A stretch of DNA of 64,000 bases, from contig NZ_JADKQA010000007.1 in assembly GCF_015351765.1 (NCBI RefSeq), positions 1 to 64,000 on the forward strand. Reading direction: 5' to 3'. The position numbers and the translations under genes are program-made. The notes below the pieces were generated by a model, which worked only from the letters and a program-made list of their open reading frames with translations, had not been told where the DNA came from and did no database searches. This document shows positions 51,294 to 60,093 of the stretch, one piece after another; within the stretch, counting starts at the first letter, position 1; each line of letters opens with the position of its first letter. Source of the DNA: Clostridium vitabionis. GTDB taxonomy: Bacteria; Bacillota; Clostridia; Lachnospirales; Lachnospiraceae.

Positions 51294-53609
51294 ATGAATT
51301 ACGAGGAATGTATCAAAAAAGCAAAACGATTCCTTATGAAGGACGACTATCAGCCTTTAATCGTCGATGTTCAGAATGGAGATGATCTTTCCAGACTTCT
51401 GACCGAGTTATGCCCTATAACCTCAACAACTTCAGAAGTCATCCCTGCCTCGAACTATTGTTCCAGAGACGGGTTCCCCAAAATCGAAGATCTTCTTCAT
51501 GATCTACAGACAAAAGATCACAACTGTTTTGTGACCGGACTTTCTTCGTATCTGAGGTTGATTGGAGAGGAGAACTTAACAAGTCGGTTATCTGAAATAA
51601 TTAACATGTCGACAAATGGGCATGTTGTGATCTTCACTTATCAATGCAGACAGTTTTTGAATATTCGGGATCCGCGTCTGGAACGCCGAATTGCCTTACT
51701 TGAAGGAAATGTGACTCAAATTCCGGACATTTTTTTCTGCTCTTCAAACCTGCCACTTCCCGAAAAATTAAAAGTTGCAAGCGGGCTCGAGAATTTTGCT
51801 GTTGCCGTAGAGCAGGCAGTTGAACCGAAGGTTTATCTGGTTACAAACAAGACTAAGGAGCAGTTTCCATATGCACTATACAATATTACTAATCTGAATA
51901 AGGCCTATGATGTTCTCGCCTTGAAGGATCCTCTTACCAAAAATCTTTCCGAGAGCATGGGCACAGAAATGGAATGGAATTATGCCCTCACTTTAGTCAA
52001 TGAAAATTCCAACTGGGCGAATGCCATAGATAGCACATTTGGAGATCACAGACGACTCGACATTTTTGTCTCCAGCATCCAAGATATGCAGCTCAATTAT
52101 AATCGCCTGTGGTTGTACTATATTGCATTGAAACTTTACAGCGTAAAAAACAATTGGTGCCTTAACTATGCAGCCGCGCATGCTTCTACAATAAAGGAAA
52201 TGGCTTCTAATATTTATCGCGGAATACTCAGCAAGTCTCCCTCCGATAATGACTTCTGGGAATGTTACTCAAGCAGAAAAATCCTGCTCAACCAGATAGG
52301 AAATCCATCGGCTGAGCTTGTCAGTTATTGCAAGATCGCGCATGCTAAAGAAGCAGAAGAAATTTACTATTTGACGGACAATACAGAAAAGGAAAAGGAG
52401 GAAATATTCGCGTATCTGAATCGTTATGGCACAAAAGAAAATCGAGAAGAGCTGACTAATATCCTTGAAAAAATATATCCTGAATTAGCTGCTTATTTGA
52501 AACCATATGATTTCCAAGTCGACCTGCTTAATCATTATTTCTCTGAGTACAAATATCAGAAGGTGGTCAACAAAATCTTCCCTGATTTTTACGATCTTGT
52601 GCTTGAACAAGCAAAAAAACGCGATTATATATCCATCCTTCAGCCGAGATCTGCTGTGGTGGAGAATCTTTCAAAGCCAAATGCTTTGCTCTATTTTATG
52701 GACGCAATGGGAGTTGAATATCTTGGATATATCCAGAGTGTTTGCAATGATCTCAAGTTAAAAATCAAGATTAAAGTCTGTCGTTCCGAACTTCCGTCTA
52801 TTACAGAATGCAATAGGGAATTTGTGGAAGGGTGGCCTGAAGACCATATTGTAAACATTAAGGATATTGATGAGGTCAAGCACCAGGGTAAAAACAACTA
52901 CGACTATTACAAGCATTCAAAACTGCCGATCCATCTGATAAAAGAATTGGAGATCATCCGAGATGTATTAGGAAAGATCAAGGCAAAGCTTCTGAATGGG
53001 GATATTGCTGAAGCAGTAATGATTGCTGATCATGGAGCAAGTCGTTTGGTCATTCTCCATGATAGGGAAAACGTTTACGAAATGGCTGAAAAAGGGATTC
53101 ATTCGGGAAGATGCTGTAAAAAGAGTGAACTAGATGAAAAGCCCGAATATGCTGTTGATGCCGGAGATTACTGGGTCCTTGCAAATTATGACCGTTTCAA
53201 AGGAAGCAGAAAGATAGGAGTTGAAACACATGGAGGCGCTACACTTGAAGAGATATGTGTTCCTCTTATTACCCTCACATATTCGGACAAGAGCATTGAA
53301 GTTTACATTATGCCGGTTGACTCCCACTTGGATGATATAAATACAATTCCTCAAATTGAAGTCAGTTTCCGTAAGAAGGCAGCAATAAAAATATTCCTCA
53401 CAGAAGAGCAACAAGATGTCTCTGTCAGAATCAATCAGAAGAAGTATTCGGCTGACCCTATGGGAAATGGATACTATCGGGTAGATATGCCTGATATAAA
53501 GAAAAAGGGCACATATTATGTAGATGTGTATTCCGGAGATAACCGAATTGCTGAAAAACTTCCGCTGATCGTGGAACGTGAAGGTCAGAAAGTAAATGAT
53601 TTGCTATAG
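51294..53609 (+). CDS. pglZ: PglZ, alkaline-phosphatase-superfamily BREX protein
   Basis: A 771-residue protein carrying the PglZ domain at about 460-690: LLYFMDAMGVEYLGYI (metal-binding Asp), VMIADHGASRLVILHD and GVETHGGATLEEICVPLI. These match the metal-dependent phosphatase-like core shared by all BREX types. A beta-sandwich-like C-terminus follows. Its exact substrate is unknown, though purified PglZ relatives act as metal-dependent nucleases or phosphodiesterases. The start is 4 bp after brxC. Confidence 0.9.
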   Translation: MNYEECIKKAKRFLMKDDYQPLIVDVQNGDDLSRLLTELCPITSTTSEVIPASNYCSRDGFPKIEDLLHDLQTKDHNCFVTGLSSYLRLIGEENLTSRLSEIINMSTNGHVVIFTYQCRQFLNIRDPRLERRIALLEGNVTQIPDIFFCSSNLPLPEKLKVASGLENFAVAVEQAVEPKVYLVTNKTKEQFPYALYNITNLNKAYDVLALKDPLTKNLSESMGTEMEWNYALTLVNENSNWANAIDSTFGDHRRLDIFVSSIQDMQLNYNRLWLYYIALKLYSVKNNWCLNYAAAHASTIKEMASNIYRGILSKSPSDNDFWECYSSRKILLNQIGNPSAELVSYCKIAHAKEAEEIYYLTDNTEKEKEEIFAYLNRYGTKENREELTNILEKIYPELAAYLKPYDFQVDLLNHYFSEYKYQKVVNKIFPDFYDLVLEQAKKRDYISILQPRSAVVENLSKPNALLYFMDAMGVEYLGYIQSVCNDLKLKIKIKVCRSELPSITECNREFVEGWPEDHIVNIKDIDEVKHQGKNNYDYYKHSKLPIHLIKELEIIRDVLGKIKAKLLNGDIAEAVMIADHGASRLVILHDRENVYEMAEKGIHSGRCCKKSELDEKPEYAVDAGDYWVLANYDRFKGSRKIGVETHGGATLEEICVPLITLTYSDKSIEVYIMPVDSHLDDINTIPQIEVSFRKKAAIKIFLTEEQQDVSVRINQKKYSADPMGNGYYRVDMPDIKKKGTYYVDVYSGDNRIAEKLPLIVEREGQKVNDLL

Positions 53610-53624
53610 GGAGGTTTTATATAA

Positions 53625-55073
53625 ATGGATGACAAGCTGAGAGAATGCTTTGAGGATATGGTAGTATATAAAGATCTTACGAAGAGCAACTTCTTTTCTT
53701 CGCTTGGTCTGCCCTCTTTTCTAAGAGATTGGGTACTAAAAAGATTTGAGGATGAAGAAGGAAATTATGATATTGAAGATGTCACCGAATTTGTAAGTAC
53801 TTATCTCCCCAAAAAGGATGAGTGGTTAAGCATAAAGAATCGGATTACTTATGAGAATGAACGTGTCAAAATTCTCACAAAAATAAGTGTCGATATCGAT
53901 ATTCGAACTGGAGATATTACATTTTCTCTTCCGAATTTTGATCTTACTCATAAAGAAACCATCATAGAACCGGCAGTCTGGGAAAGATATAAGGATGAAC
54001 TTACCCAAAGCCAGGAAACATGGGGAATTATTGAACTGGGCTACAGGCTTCCGGATGACACGGCAAAACCTAAGATTCCTGGAAAAATCAAGCTAACAGG
54101 GTTCACAAGTTTTCGCCCCTACATTGCTGACCTTGAATACTTCAAGGACGCTCGGTCCGAATTCTCGATTTCAGAATGGATCGATGTTTTACTTGGAGCA
54201 ATTGACTACAATGCGAATGGTTACAAAAATACCGATGAAAAGCTGGCTATGCTAACTCGTCTGCTTCCATTCCTGGAAAAAAGGCTGAATCTGCTTGAAC
54301 TAGCGCCAAAGGGAACCGGAAAGTCCTATGTATTCGGAAACATAAGTAAATATGGTCTTCTGACTGATGGTGGCAAAATTACCCGTGCAAAAATGTTTTA
54401 TGATACAGCACGGCACACCCCAGGATTTGTTGTTGGAACAGATTATGTAGCCATTGATGAGGTCAAGCTCGTGACTTTTAATGACATCAACGAAATGCGC
54501 TCTATCATGCAGGGTTATATGGAAAGAGGTCGCTTTAATATCGGCGGGTATGAGGGCGAGTCGTCCGCTGGAATTGTCCTTCTAGGAAATATTTCCATCG
54601 ACAACATGGATGAATATAAGAGTATGTTTACGGAACTTCCTTCTTTATTCCAGGAAAGTGCTCTTGTTGACCGGATCCATGGTTTTATTAAAGGATGGGA
54701 GATTCCGAAGATGAGCGACAGCCTAAAGGTTTGTGGCTGGGCATTAAATACGGAATATTTCTGTACTGTGATGCATATGCTTCGTGATGATGCCAGCTAC
54801 AGGGCCGTTGTTGATGAGCTTGTTGAGACTTCTGAAAACGCTTACGTAAGACACACAGAGGCTGTAAAGAGGATAGCAACCGCGTATCTCAAGCTTTTGT
54901 TTCCAAACGTAAAGTCTGTAGATGATATAAATCCACGAGATTTTAATCGCTACTGCCTCCGTCCAGCCATCAATATGCGTAAAATTATATGGCGACAACT
55001 ATCTATCCTCGATCCAGAATATAAGAACGACGATAAACAGATGCCGACTTTTACAATAAAGGAATTCTCATGA
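53625..55073 (+). CDS. brxL: BrxL, short form lacking the Lon-like protease domain
   Basis: A 482-residue AAA+ protein with the BrxL N-terminal domain (LTGFTSFRPYIADLEYF near 165-180), Walker A PKGTGKSYVF at about 226-235 and Walker B YVAIDEVKL near 274-282. It ends soon after the AAA+ lid; the Lon-like protease region of type 1 BrxL (about 680 residues) is absent. BrxL forms DNA-threading ring complexes needed for phage exclusion. GGGAGG precedes the ATG, and the stop overlaps the next gene by 4 bp. Confidence 0.85.
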   Translation: MDDKLRECFEDMVVYKDLTKSNFFSSLGLPSFLRDWVLKRFEDEEGNYDIEDVTEFVSTYLPKKDEWLSIKNRITYENERVKILTKISVDIDIRTGDITFSLPNFDLTHKETIIEPAVWERYKDELTQSQETWGIIELGYRLPDDTAKPKIPGKIKLTGFTSFRPYIADLEYFKDARSEFSISEWIDVLLGAIDYNANGYKNTDEKLAMLTRLLPFLEKRLNLLELAPKGTGKSYVFGNISKYGLLTDGGKITRAKMFYDTARHTPGFVVGTDYVAIDEVKLVTFNDINEMRSIMQGYMERGRFNIGGYEGESSAGIVLLGNISIDNMDEYKSMFTELPSLFQESALVDRIHGFIKGWEIPKMSDSLKVCGWALNTEYFCTVMHMLRDDASYRAVVDELVETSENAYVRHTEAVKRIATAYLKLLFPNVKSVDDINPRDFNRYCLRPAINMRKIIWRQLSILDPEYKNDDKQMPTFTIKEFS

Positions 55074-55267
55074 GTTACGAATGCGTTATTTGTGGCAAAA
55101 AAAATTTAGATAAAAACACAGTTGGCCTTAACAAGAAGCTGTTAGGCAAGAACATAAAAAATTTCTATTGCATGGATTGTCTTGCTGATTATTTAGAATG
55201 CACGGTAGATGATCTAAATGACAAAATAGAAGAATTCAAGGATGAGGGCTGCACCCTCTTTGATTAA
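55070..55267 (+). CDS. Small zinc-ribbon protein of the BREX operon
   Basis: A 65-residue protein with two Cys pairs (CVICGKKNL and YCMDCLADYL) and an acidic helical tail. It begins in an ATGA overlap with brxL and ends 14 bp before the cysteine desulfurase. I know of similar proteins beside sulfur-transfer genes in clostridia but cannot name a family with certainty. A role in sulfur or metal handling for BrxP is a reasonable inference. Confidence 0.65.
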   Translation: MSYECVICGKKNLDKNTVGLNKKLLGKNIKNFYCMDCLADYLECTVDDLNDKIEEFKDEGCTLFD

Positions 55268-55281
55268 GGAGATAAAGCTTA

Positions 55282-56397
55282 ATGATCTATGCAGACAATG
55301 CAGCCACAACTAAATTATGCAAGCAGGCGTTTGATGCCATGAAGCCCTACCTCCTTGAACAGTACGGGAATGCTTCACAGCCATATTCATTTTCAAGAAC
55401 AGTAAAAAAAGCTTTGCAATTGGCTCGTAAAACGATTGCGGATTGCATTGGCGCATCACCTGAAGAAATCTATTTCACATCCGGCGGTACAGAAAGTGAT
55501 AACTGGGCGTTGAAGTCTGCGATTTTTCTAAAAAAAGAGAAAAACGAAGTCATTACTTCCGAAATTGAACATCATGCTATTTTAAATTCCTGCAGAACCA
55601 TCCAAAGACTTGGTATCCCTGTACATTACCTATCGGTAAGCAGGAAAGGAATAGTCAGCCAAGAGGATCTCGATAAGGCCACCTCAGATAAGACCGCCAT
55701 TGTTTCTATCATGTATGGAAACAATGAGATTGGAACAATAGAACCTATTGCTGAGCTTGCTAAAATCGTTCATGCCCATGGTGCTCTCTTTCATACTGAC
55801 GCAGTTCAGGCAGTTGGCCATATTCCAATAAATGTTCACAAGGAAAATATTGACCTATTATCTTCTTCTGCGCATAAATTTAATGGACCAAAAGGCATTG
55901 GATTTTTATATATCCGTAACGGGGTTCATATCCATCCTTATGAAGACGGCGGTTCTCAAGAGAATGGTCTCCGTGCTGGAACAGAGAATATTGCGTCTAT
56001 TGTTGGAATGTCGGAAGCGTTAAGGTTTAATACTGCCAGAATGAAAGACGTGGCAAATAAACTTCAATCTCTAGAAGACGTTCTTCTCAACAAGTTGCGA
56101 GAGAGTAATATTGATTTTATTCGCAATGGTTCAGAATACCATCTGCCAGGAAATGTATGTCTTTCTTTCCGCGGAGCAGATGGAGAAATGCTTCTTCACC
56201 GCCTTGATCTGATGGGAATTTGCATTTCTACAGGTTCAGCATGTGACTCTGTACACACACAGGTTTCCCACGTTATTAAGGCAATTGGCGTTCCCGCTGA
56301 CTATGCCCAAGGGACGATCCGGATTACTTTCGGCGCGGAAAACACGATATCAGAAGCTGTAGAAATTGCTAATGCTTTGAGAAAAATCTTGATATAA
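55282..56397 (+). CDS. Cysteine desulfurase (NifS/IscS/DndA family)
   Basis: A 371-residue PLP enzyme that takes sulfur from cysteine as a persulfide. The PLP-binding Lys is in SSAHKFNGPKG (near 200), the substrate-loop Cys in STGSACDS (near 321), and the N-terminal YADNAATTKL and HTDAVQAVGH segments are typical. AAGGAG precedes the ATG. Being the last gene of the BREX operon, it most likely supplies sulfur (and Fe-S clusters) to BrxP, as DndA or IscS does for DndC. Confidence 0.9.
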   Translation: MIYADNAATTKLCKQAFDAMKPYLLEQYGNASQPYSFSRTVKKALQLARKTIADCIGASPEEIYFTSGGTESDNWALKSAIFLKKEKNEVITSEIEHHAILNSCRTIQRLGIPVHYLSVSRKGIVSQEDLDKATSDKTAIVSIMYGNNEIGTIEPIAELAKIVHAHGALFHTDAVQAVGHIPINVHKENIDLLSSSAHKFNGPKGIGFLYIRNGVHIHPYEDGGSQENGLRAGTENIASIVGMSEALRFNTARMKDVANKLQSLEDVLLNKLRESNIDFIRNGSEYHLPGNVCLSFRGADGEMLLHRLDLMGICISTGSACDSVHTQVSHVIKAIGVPADYAQGTIRITFGAENTISEAVEIANALRKILI

Positions 56398-56461
56398 AGA
56401 TAAACGTAAAAGCGAGTGCTTATGGGACGCTATTTGGAAATAAGAAAAAGGAACATTACCG

Positions 56462-56496
56462 CCTGTTACCATTAAGACGGTGTTAATGACAACAGG
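56462..56496 (+). other. Inverted repeat upstream of the AlbA_2 gene
   Basis: CCTGTT-AC-CATTAA (56462-56475) and TTAATG-AC-AACAGG (56483-56496) are mirror arms around GACGGTG. No T-run follows, so it may be an operator for the downstream gene or a terminator for the BREX operon. Confidence 0.45.
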
Positions 56497-56531
56497 TAGC
56501 AATAATTTGGAATAAAGCGGGGAAAGCAACT

Positions 56532-58040
56532 ATGAATGGATCGAAAATTACTCCGATGCTGACGCTTGAATATATGCAAACGGAGCATGAGAACAAATAT
56601 TTTGACCGGAAATCTGCGGCGATCCGTCCATCGGATCTCGCACCGCATATTTCCGGGTTTGCTAATGCCGATGGCGGCACACTGGTTATCGGCATTAGCG
56701 ATAAGAAACTGACGCTGGAAGGCATTAACAGTATTGGTGAGGACAAGATCAATGAGCTTCTGAATGTCCCGAGAGACTGCTGCCGTCCTATGCCGCAGTA
56801 CAAGGAAGAGTTTATTGATATCACGAATGAGAAGGGACAACCCGACCGGCTTCTCCTTCTCCACATTGAGAGCAGTCTTGATCAGATCATACGGACGTCC
56901 AATGACAAGACGTATCTCAGAATCGGCGATAAAACGCGGGAGATGCTAGGGGATAATCTCCGAAATCTGGAATATGCAAAGGGATCCCGGCATTATGAAG
57001 AGGAGATTTGCCCGTATGCCAGGGTGGAAGATCTGGATGAAGAGCTTTTGAAGGCTTATGAGAGGCGTATCGGCGCGGAGGGACTTCCCTTCCGGCAGGT
57101 TCTCAGGGCAAGAGGCTTTCTTACAGAGCAGAACGGGGGAGAACGTCTGACCAATGCTGCTGTCCTTCTTTTTGCCAAGAATGTGATGCAGTTCTCGGTT
57201 AGCTGCCGTGTCCGCATAATCCAGATTGACGGCAGACAGATGCAGGTGGGGGAGAAGTACAACGTCGTAAAGGATAAGAATATTGATGAGCCGATCCTTC
57301 GTCTGGTGGATGATGCGAAGGCGTATATCTCCGGACAATTGAGGGATTTTACGCATCAGAACCGCAAGAGCGGAAGATTCGAGAGCAGTCCGGAATATCC
57401 CCGGTTTCCGTGGGAGGAAGGCTTGATTAATGCCATCGCCCATAGAGATTACGCGGCGACAGGGCAGTATATCAAGGTCAGCCTGTATGATGACCGGATG
57501 GAGATCGAGACTCCGGGACGGCTTCCGAACATTGTGACCGTGGACAATATCACCTACACACGTTTTTCCAGAAATAAGAAGATCTCCAGAGTTATGACGG
57601 AGTTCGAGTGGGTCCGGGAGCTGAATGAGGGTGTAAAGAAGATCTATTCCGATATGGAGGAGGCAGGACTTCCTAAACCGGAATATGTCGAAGGTCCGAA
57701 CACGGTGACGCTGATTCTCCGGAACAATATCGATGAACGGATGCCAAGCCGGAATAAGGTGTCAGACACAGCCTCCAATAACGCATCCGGGAAGGCATCT
57801 GGTGAAATTCTATATCTGGGCTTGGATGAACTGGAAAGAAACATTGTACAGTACCTACTGGAATGTGGACGTCCGGCAAGCCGTTCTGAGATTGCGGAAA
57901 ATGTCGGAAAGAAGGAGCGATCTGTTACAAACCGGTTGAATCATCTGCTGGACATGAAGCTTATACAGGCAAATGGAAATAAACACTCTCCGTCTCGGAC
58001 ATATAAGTTAAAGGACAACTCCGCATCTGATGCGGAGTAG
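56532..58040 (+). CDS. AlbA_2/Schlafen-type putative ATP-binding transcriptional protein
   Basis: A 502-residue protein with an AlbA_2 (Schlafen-like) domain at about 10-120 (ENKYFDRKSAAI, SGFANADGGTLVIGISD). A GHKL-like HATPase_c_4 region (about 290-375) has NAIAHRDY and IETPGRLP, and a C-terminal winged helix lies at about 440-495 (SRSEIAENVGKKERSVTNRL). Proteins of this design are variously annotated as RecG-like or transcriptional regulators and recur in defence islands. GC content is higher than in the BREX genes, suggesting a separate origin. Confidence 0.78.
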   Translation: MNGSKITPMLTLEYMQTEHENKYFDRKSAAIRPSDLAPHISGFANADGGTLVIGISDKKLTLEGINSIGEDKINELLNVPRDCCRPMPQYKEEFIDITNEKGQPDRLLLLHIESSLDQIIRTSNDKTYLRIGDKTREMLGDNLRNLEYAKGSRHYEEEICPYARVEDLDEELLKAYERRIGAEGLPFRQVLRARGFLTEQNGGERLTNAAVLLFAKNVMQFSVSCRVRIIQIDGRQMQVGEKYNVVKDKNIDEPILRLVDDAKAYISGQLRDFTHQNRKSGRFESSPEYPRFPWEEGLINAIAHRDYAATGQYIKVSLYDDRMEIETPGRLPNIVTVDNITYTRFSRNKKISRVMTEFEWVRELNEGVKKIYSDMEEAGLPKPEYVEGPNTVTLILRNNIDERMPSRNKVSDTASNNASGKASGEILYLGLDELERNIVQYLLECGRPASRSEIAENVGKKERSVTNRLNHLLDMKLIQANGNKHSPSRTYKLKDNSASDAE

Positions 58041-58072
58041 ATGCGAAGTGGATGCGAAGTAAATGCGAAGTG
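58029..58072 (+). repeat. Four tandem 11-bp repeats (GATGCGAAGTR)
   Basis: GATGCGGAGTA, GATGCGAAGTG, GATGCGAAGTA and AATGCGAAGTG lie head to tail. The first overlaps the stop codon of the AlbA_2 gene and half of a CTCCGCATC/GATGCGGAG palindrome (58019-58037). It may be a slippage product or a protein-binding array before the SLATT gene. Confidence 0.6.
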
Positions 58073-58108
58073 TTGGCAAAGCACAAGTGGTTCGGGAGAG
58101 TGAATTTG

Positions 58109-58666
58109 ATGAATAACAACAATCAAATTTTGCTTGAAGAGATCAGGCAAAATTATGCTAGCGTCGTTTGGACACACAAGATTCAGGAAAAGCAGGCTGA
58201 TATTTATGCCAAAAGATACCGAGTACTGGAAACAATAAATATCCTAATGGCTGCAGCCACTTCCTGTGGAATTATTACGACGATTTTTTTAGACAGTATG
58301 ACTACAAAGGTTATCACCGCTATTCTCTCATTTGGTACACTTGCTATCACTGCTTATTTTAAAAGTTTTGATGTAAAAAGTATGGAGCAGCAGCACAGAA
58401 TAGCTGCGAACAGTTTTATCGTCATTAGAGAACGTCTCCTTCACGTGATTGCAAGTCTTCATATGAATGATGAAATTGATGGAATTAGAAGGGACTACAA
58501 TGACATAATGAAAGATCTGAATAAACTTTATATAAGTGCTCCATCGACTACGGATGCAGCTGTAAAATTAGCAGATAAGGCTTTGAAAGTAAAAGGTGAG
58601 TATACATATACGCAGGAAGAGATAGATCGCTTTCTTCCACCTGCATTAAGAGGAGGAATATCTTAG
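58109..58666 (+). CDS. SLATT-domain membrane effector
   Basis: A 185-residue protein (ATG 58109 set by GGGAGAG) with a short helical N-terminus, two adjacent membrane helices (about 36-60 and 64-84) and a C-terminal cytosolic helical domain with LRGG near the end. This is the SLATT architecture, a predicted pore-forming effector that partners nucleotide-generating enzymes of the SMODS/CD-NTase class. It is followed by the CD-NTase gene after 3 bp. Activation would depolarise the membrane and abort infection. Confidence 0.82.
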   Translation: MNNNNQILLEEIRQNYASVVWTHKIQEKQADIYAKRYRVLETINILMAAATSCGIITTIFLDSMTTKVITAILSFGTLAITAYFKSFDVKSMEQQHRIAANSFIVIRERLLHVIASLHMNDEIDGIRRDYNDIMKDLNKLYISAPSTTDAAVKLADKALKVKGEYTYTQEEIDRFLPPALRGGIS

Positions 58667-58669
58667 TAA

Positions 58670-60001
58670 ATGTCCTTGGCAAATGATTTTGAGACATTTT
58701 GCAATAATATCAAGCAGGATAATCTTTCCGACATGGAAAGAACAGCTGGTGACATTGCTAAGAAGCTCAATAAGCATTATTACGATCTGGACGGCGATGC
58801 CGATTCCCATATGTATATTGTTGGATCTGTCGGCAGAAGGACAGCAATTGCTGGAAGCAGTGACCTTGATATTTTATTTGATCTTCCAGACAGTACGTAT
58901 AAGCAATATGATGCATACGAAAGCAATGGGCAGTCCGCACTTATTCAGGATGTAAAAAATGTCCTTAAAGAAAAATATCCTAACACGGATATACGTGGTG
59001 ACGGGCAGGTTGTTGTAATAGAATTTAACAAATACACTGTCGAACTGGTTCCTGGATTTAAACAGTCAGATGAAAAATTCAAGTATCCGGATACTCATGA
59101 CGGAGGAAGCTGGAAATATACAGACCCATTAAGCGAACAGGTTGAATGCGATAAATGTAATTCAGAATCCAATGGAATTTACAATGATTTTTGTCATGCC
59201 ATCAGGAGCTGGAAGAATACCGTGGGATTGGAGATGGGTGGGCTTCTTATCGATACCTTGGTCTATGACTTCTTTAAGGATAAAGACTACTTCTCAGAAA
59301 GCAGTTCAAGTGATTATTTGAGGATTCTGACAGATCTGTATAAATATCTCAAAGATCAGGATCCTGACAGAAGTTTCTGGTATGCAGTAGGAAGCAACCA
59401 ACAAGTTAACAATTCTGATGATGGAGCCTTTGTTGCCAAGGCGGAAAAGGCTCATAAAAAATTGGATGGCACTGAAAATGATTCGGATGAAATAAATGAT
59501 ATCCTTCGAGAACTTCTAGGAAATGATTTTCCAAAAGCGGAAAGTGAATCTGATGAAAAAGCATCATATGAATCATCTTCCGTAAGAAAAACCTTCAGCA
59601 GAGGTGCTTCCACAGAGAAGTTTATTGAAGAACTGGTACCCGTGGATATCAGATATTCACTCCAAATTGATTGCAAAGTAACTCAGAATGGGTGGAGACC
59701 GTTTTTGCTACGTACACTTCTGCGGACACCCGGTAGCTTCCTGCGGCATAATAAGCATTTGGATTTTTATATCACGAAAACAAACTGCCCTCGGCCTTAT
59801 GAGATATGGTGGAAGGTTAGAAATGTTGGAGAGGAAGCCGTAAAGAGAAATATGATTCGTGGGCAGATACTCCAGACTAATAATAGCCATCAGGGTGAGA
59901 GTACGAATTTCTATGGCCCGCATTTTGTGGAATGTTACCTTGTCAAAAACGGGGTCTGTGTTGCCAGAGATAAAATCGAGGTCCCAATCGGAATAAACTA
60001 A
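58670..60001 (+). CDS. CD-NTase (SMODS) with C-terminal AGS-C sensor domain
   Basis: A 443-residue nucleotidyltransferase of the cGAS/DncV-like class. The Gly-Ser and catalytic acids are in GSVGRRTAIAGSSDLDILFD (residues 52-71), and a third acid is in YTVELVPG near 126. A C-terminal AGS-C nucleotide-sensing domain (about 310-443, with KRNMIRGQI and VECYLVKNGVCVARD) is fused to it. It likely makes a cyclic or linear oligonucleotide signal that opens the SLATT pore. Accessory Cap2/Cap3 genes are absent, so this is a minimal two-gene system. Confidence 0.85.
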   Translation: MSLANDFETFCNNIKQDNLSDMERTAGDIAKKLNKHYYDLDGDADSHMYIVGSVGRRTAIAGSSDLDILFDLPDSTYKQYDAYESNGQSALIQDVKNVLKEKYPNTDIRGDGQVVVIEFNKYTVELVPGFKQSDEKFKYPDTHDGGSWKYTDPLSEQVECDKCNSESNGIYNDFCHAIRSWKNTVGLEMGGLLIDTLVYDFFKDKDYFSESSSSDYLRILTDLYKYLKDQDPDRSFWYAVGSNQQVNNSDDGAFVAKAEKAHKKLDGTENDSDEINDILRELLGNDFPKAESESDEKASYESSSVRKTFSRGASTEKFIEELVPVDIRYSLQIDCKVTQNGWRPFLLRTLLRTPGSFLRHNKHLDFYITKTNCPRPYEIWWKVRNVGEEAVKRNMIRGQILQTNNSHQGESTNFYGPHFVECYLVKNGVCVARDKIEVPIGIN

Positions 60002-60093
60002 TCAGGAATGTGGAAGTGGAATTTGCTTTTGCTGCTTCCGGAGATAGAAAGGGCTTAAGCAGGGAAAGTTTTGAGCCCCCTATCCACTGATCA

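Noticed and set aside
58019-58072. CRISPR-like array
   Set aside because: The units are only 11 bp and directly adjacent, with no spacers.
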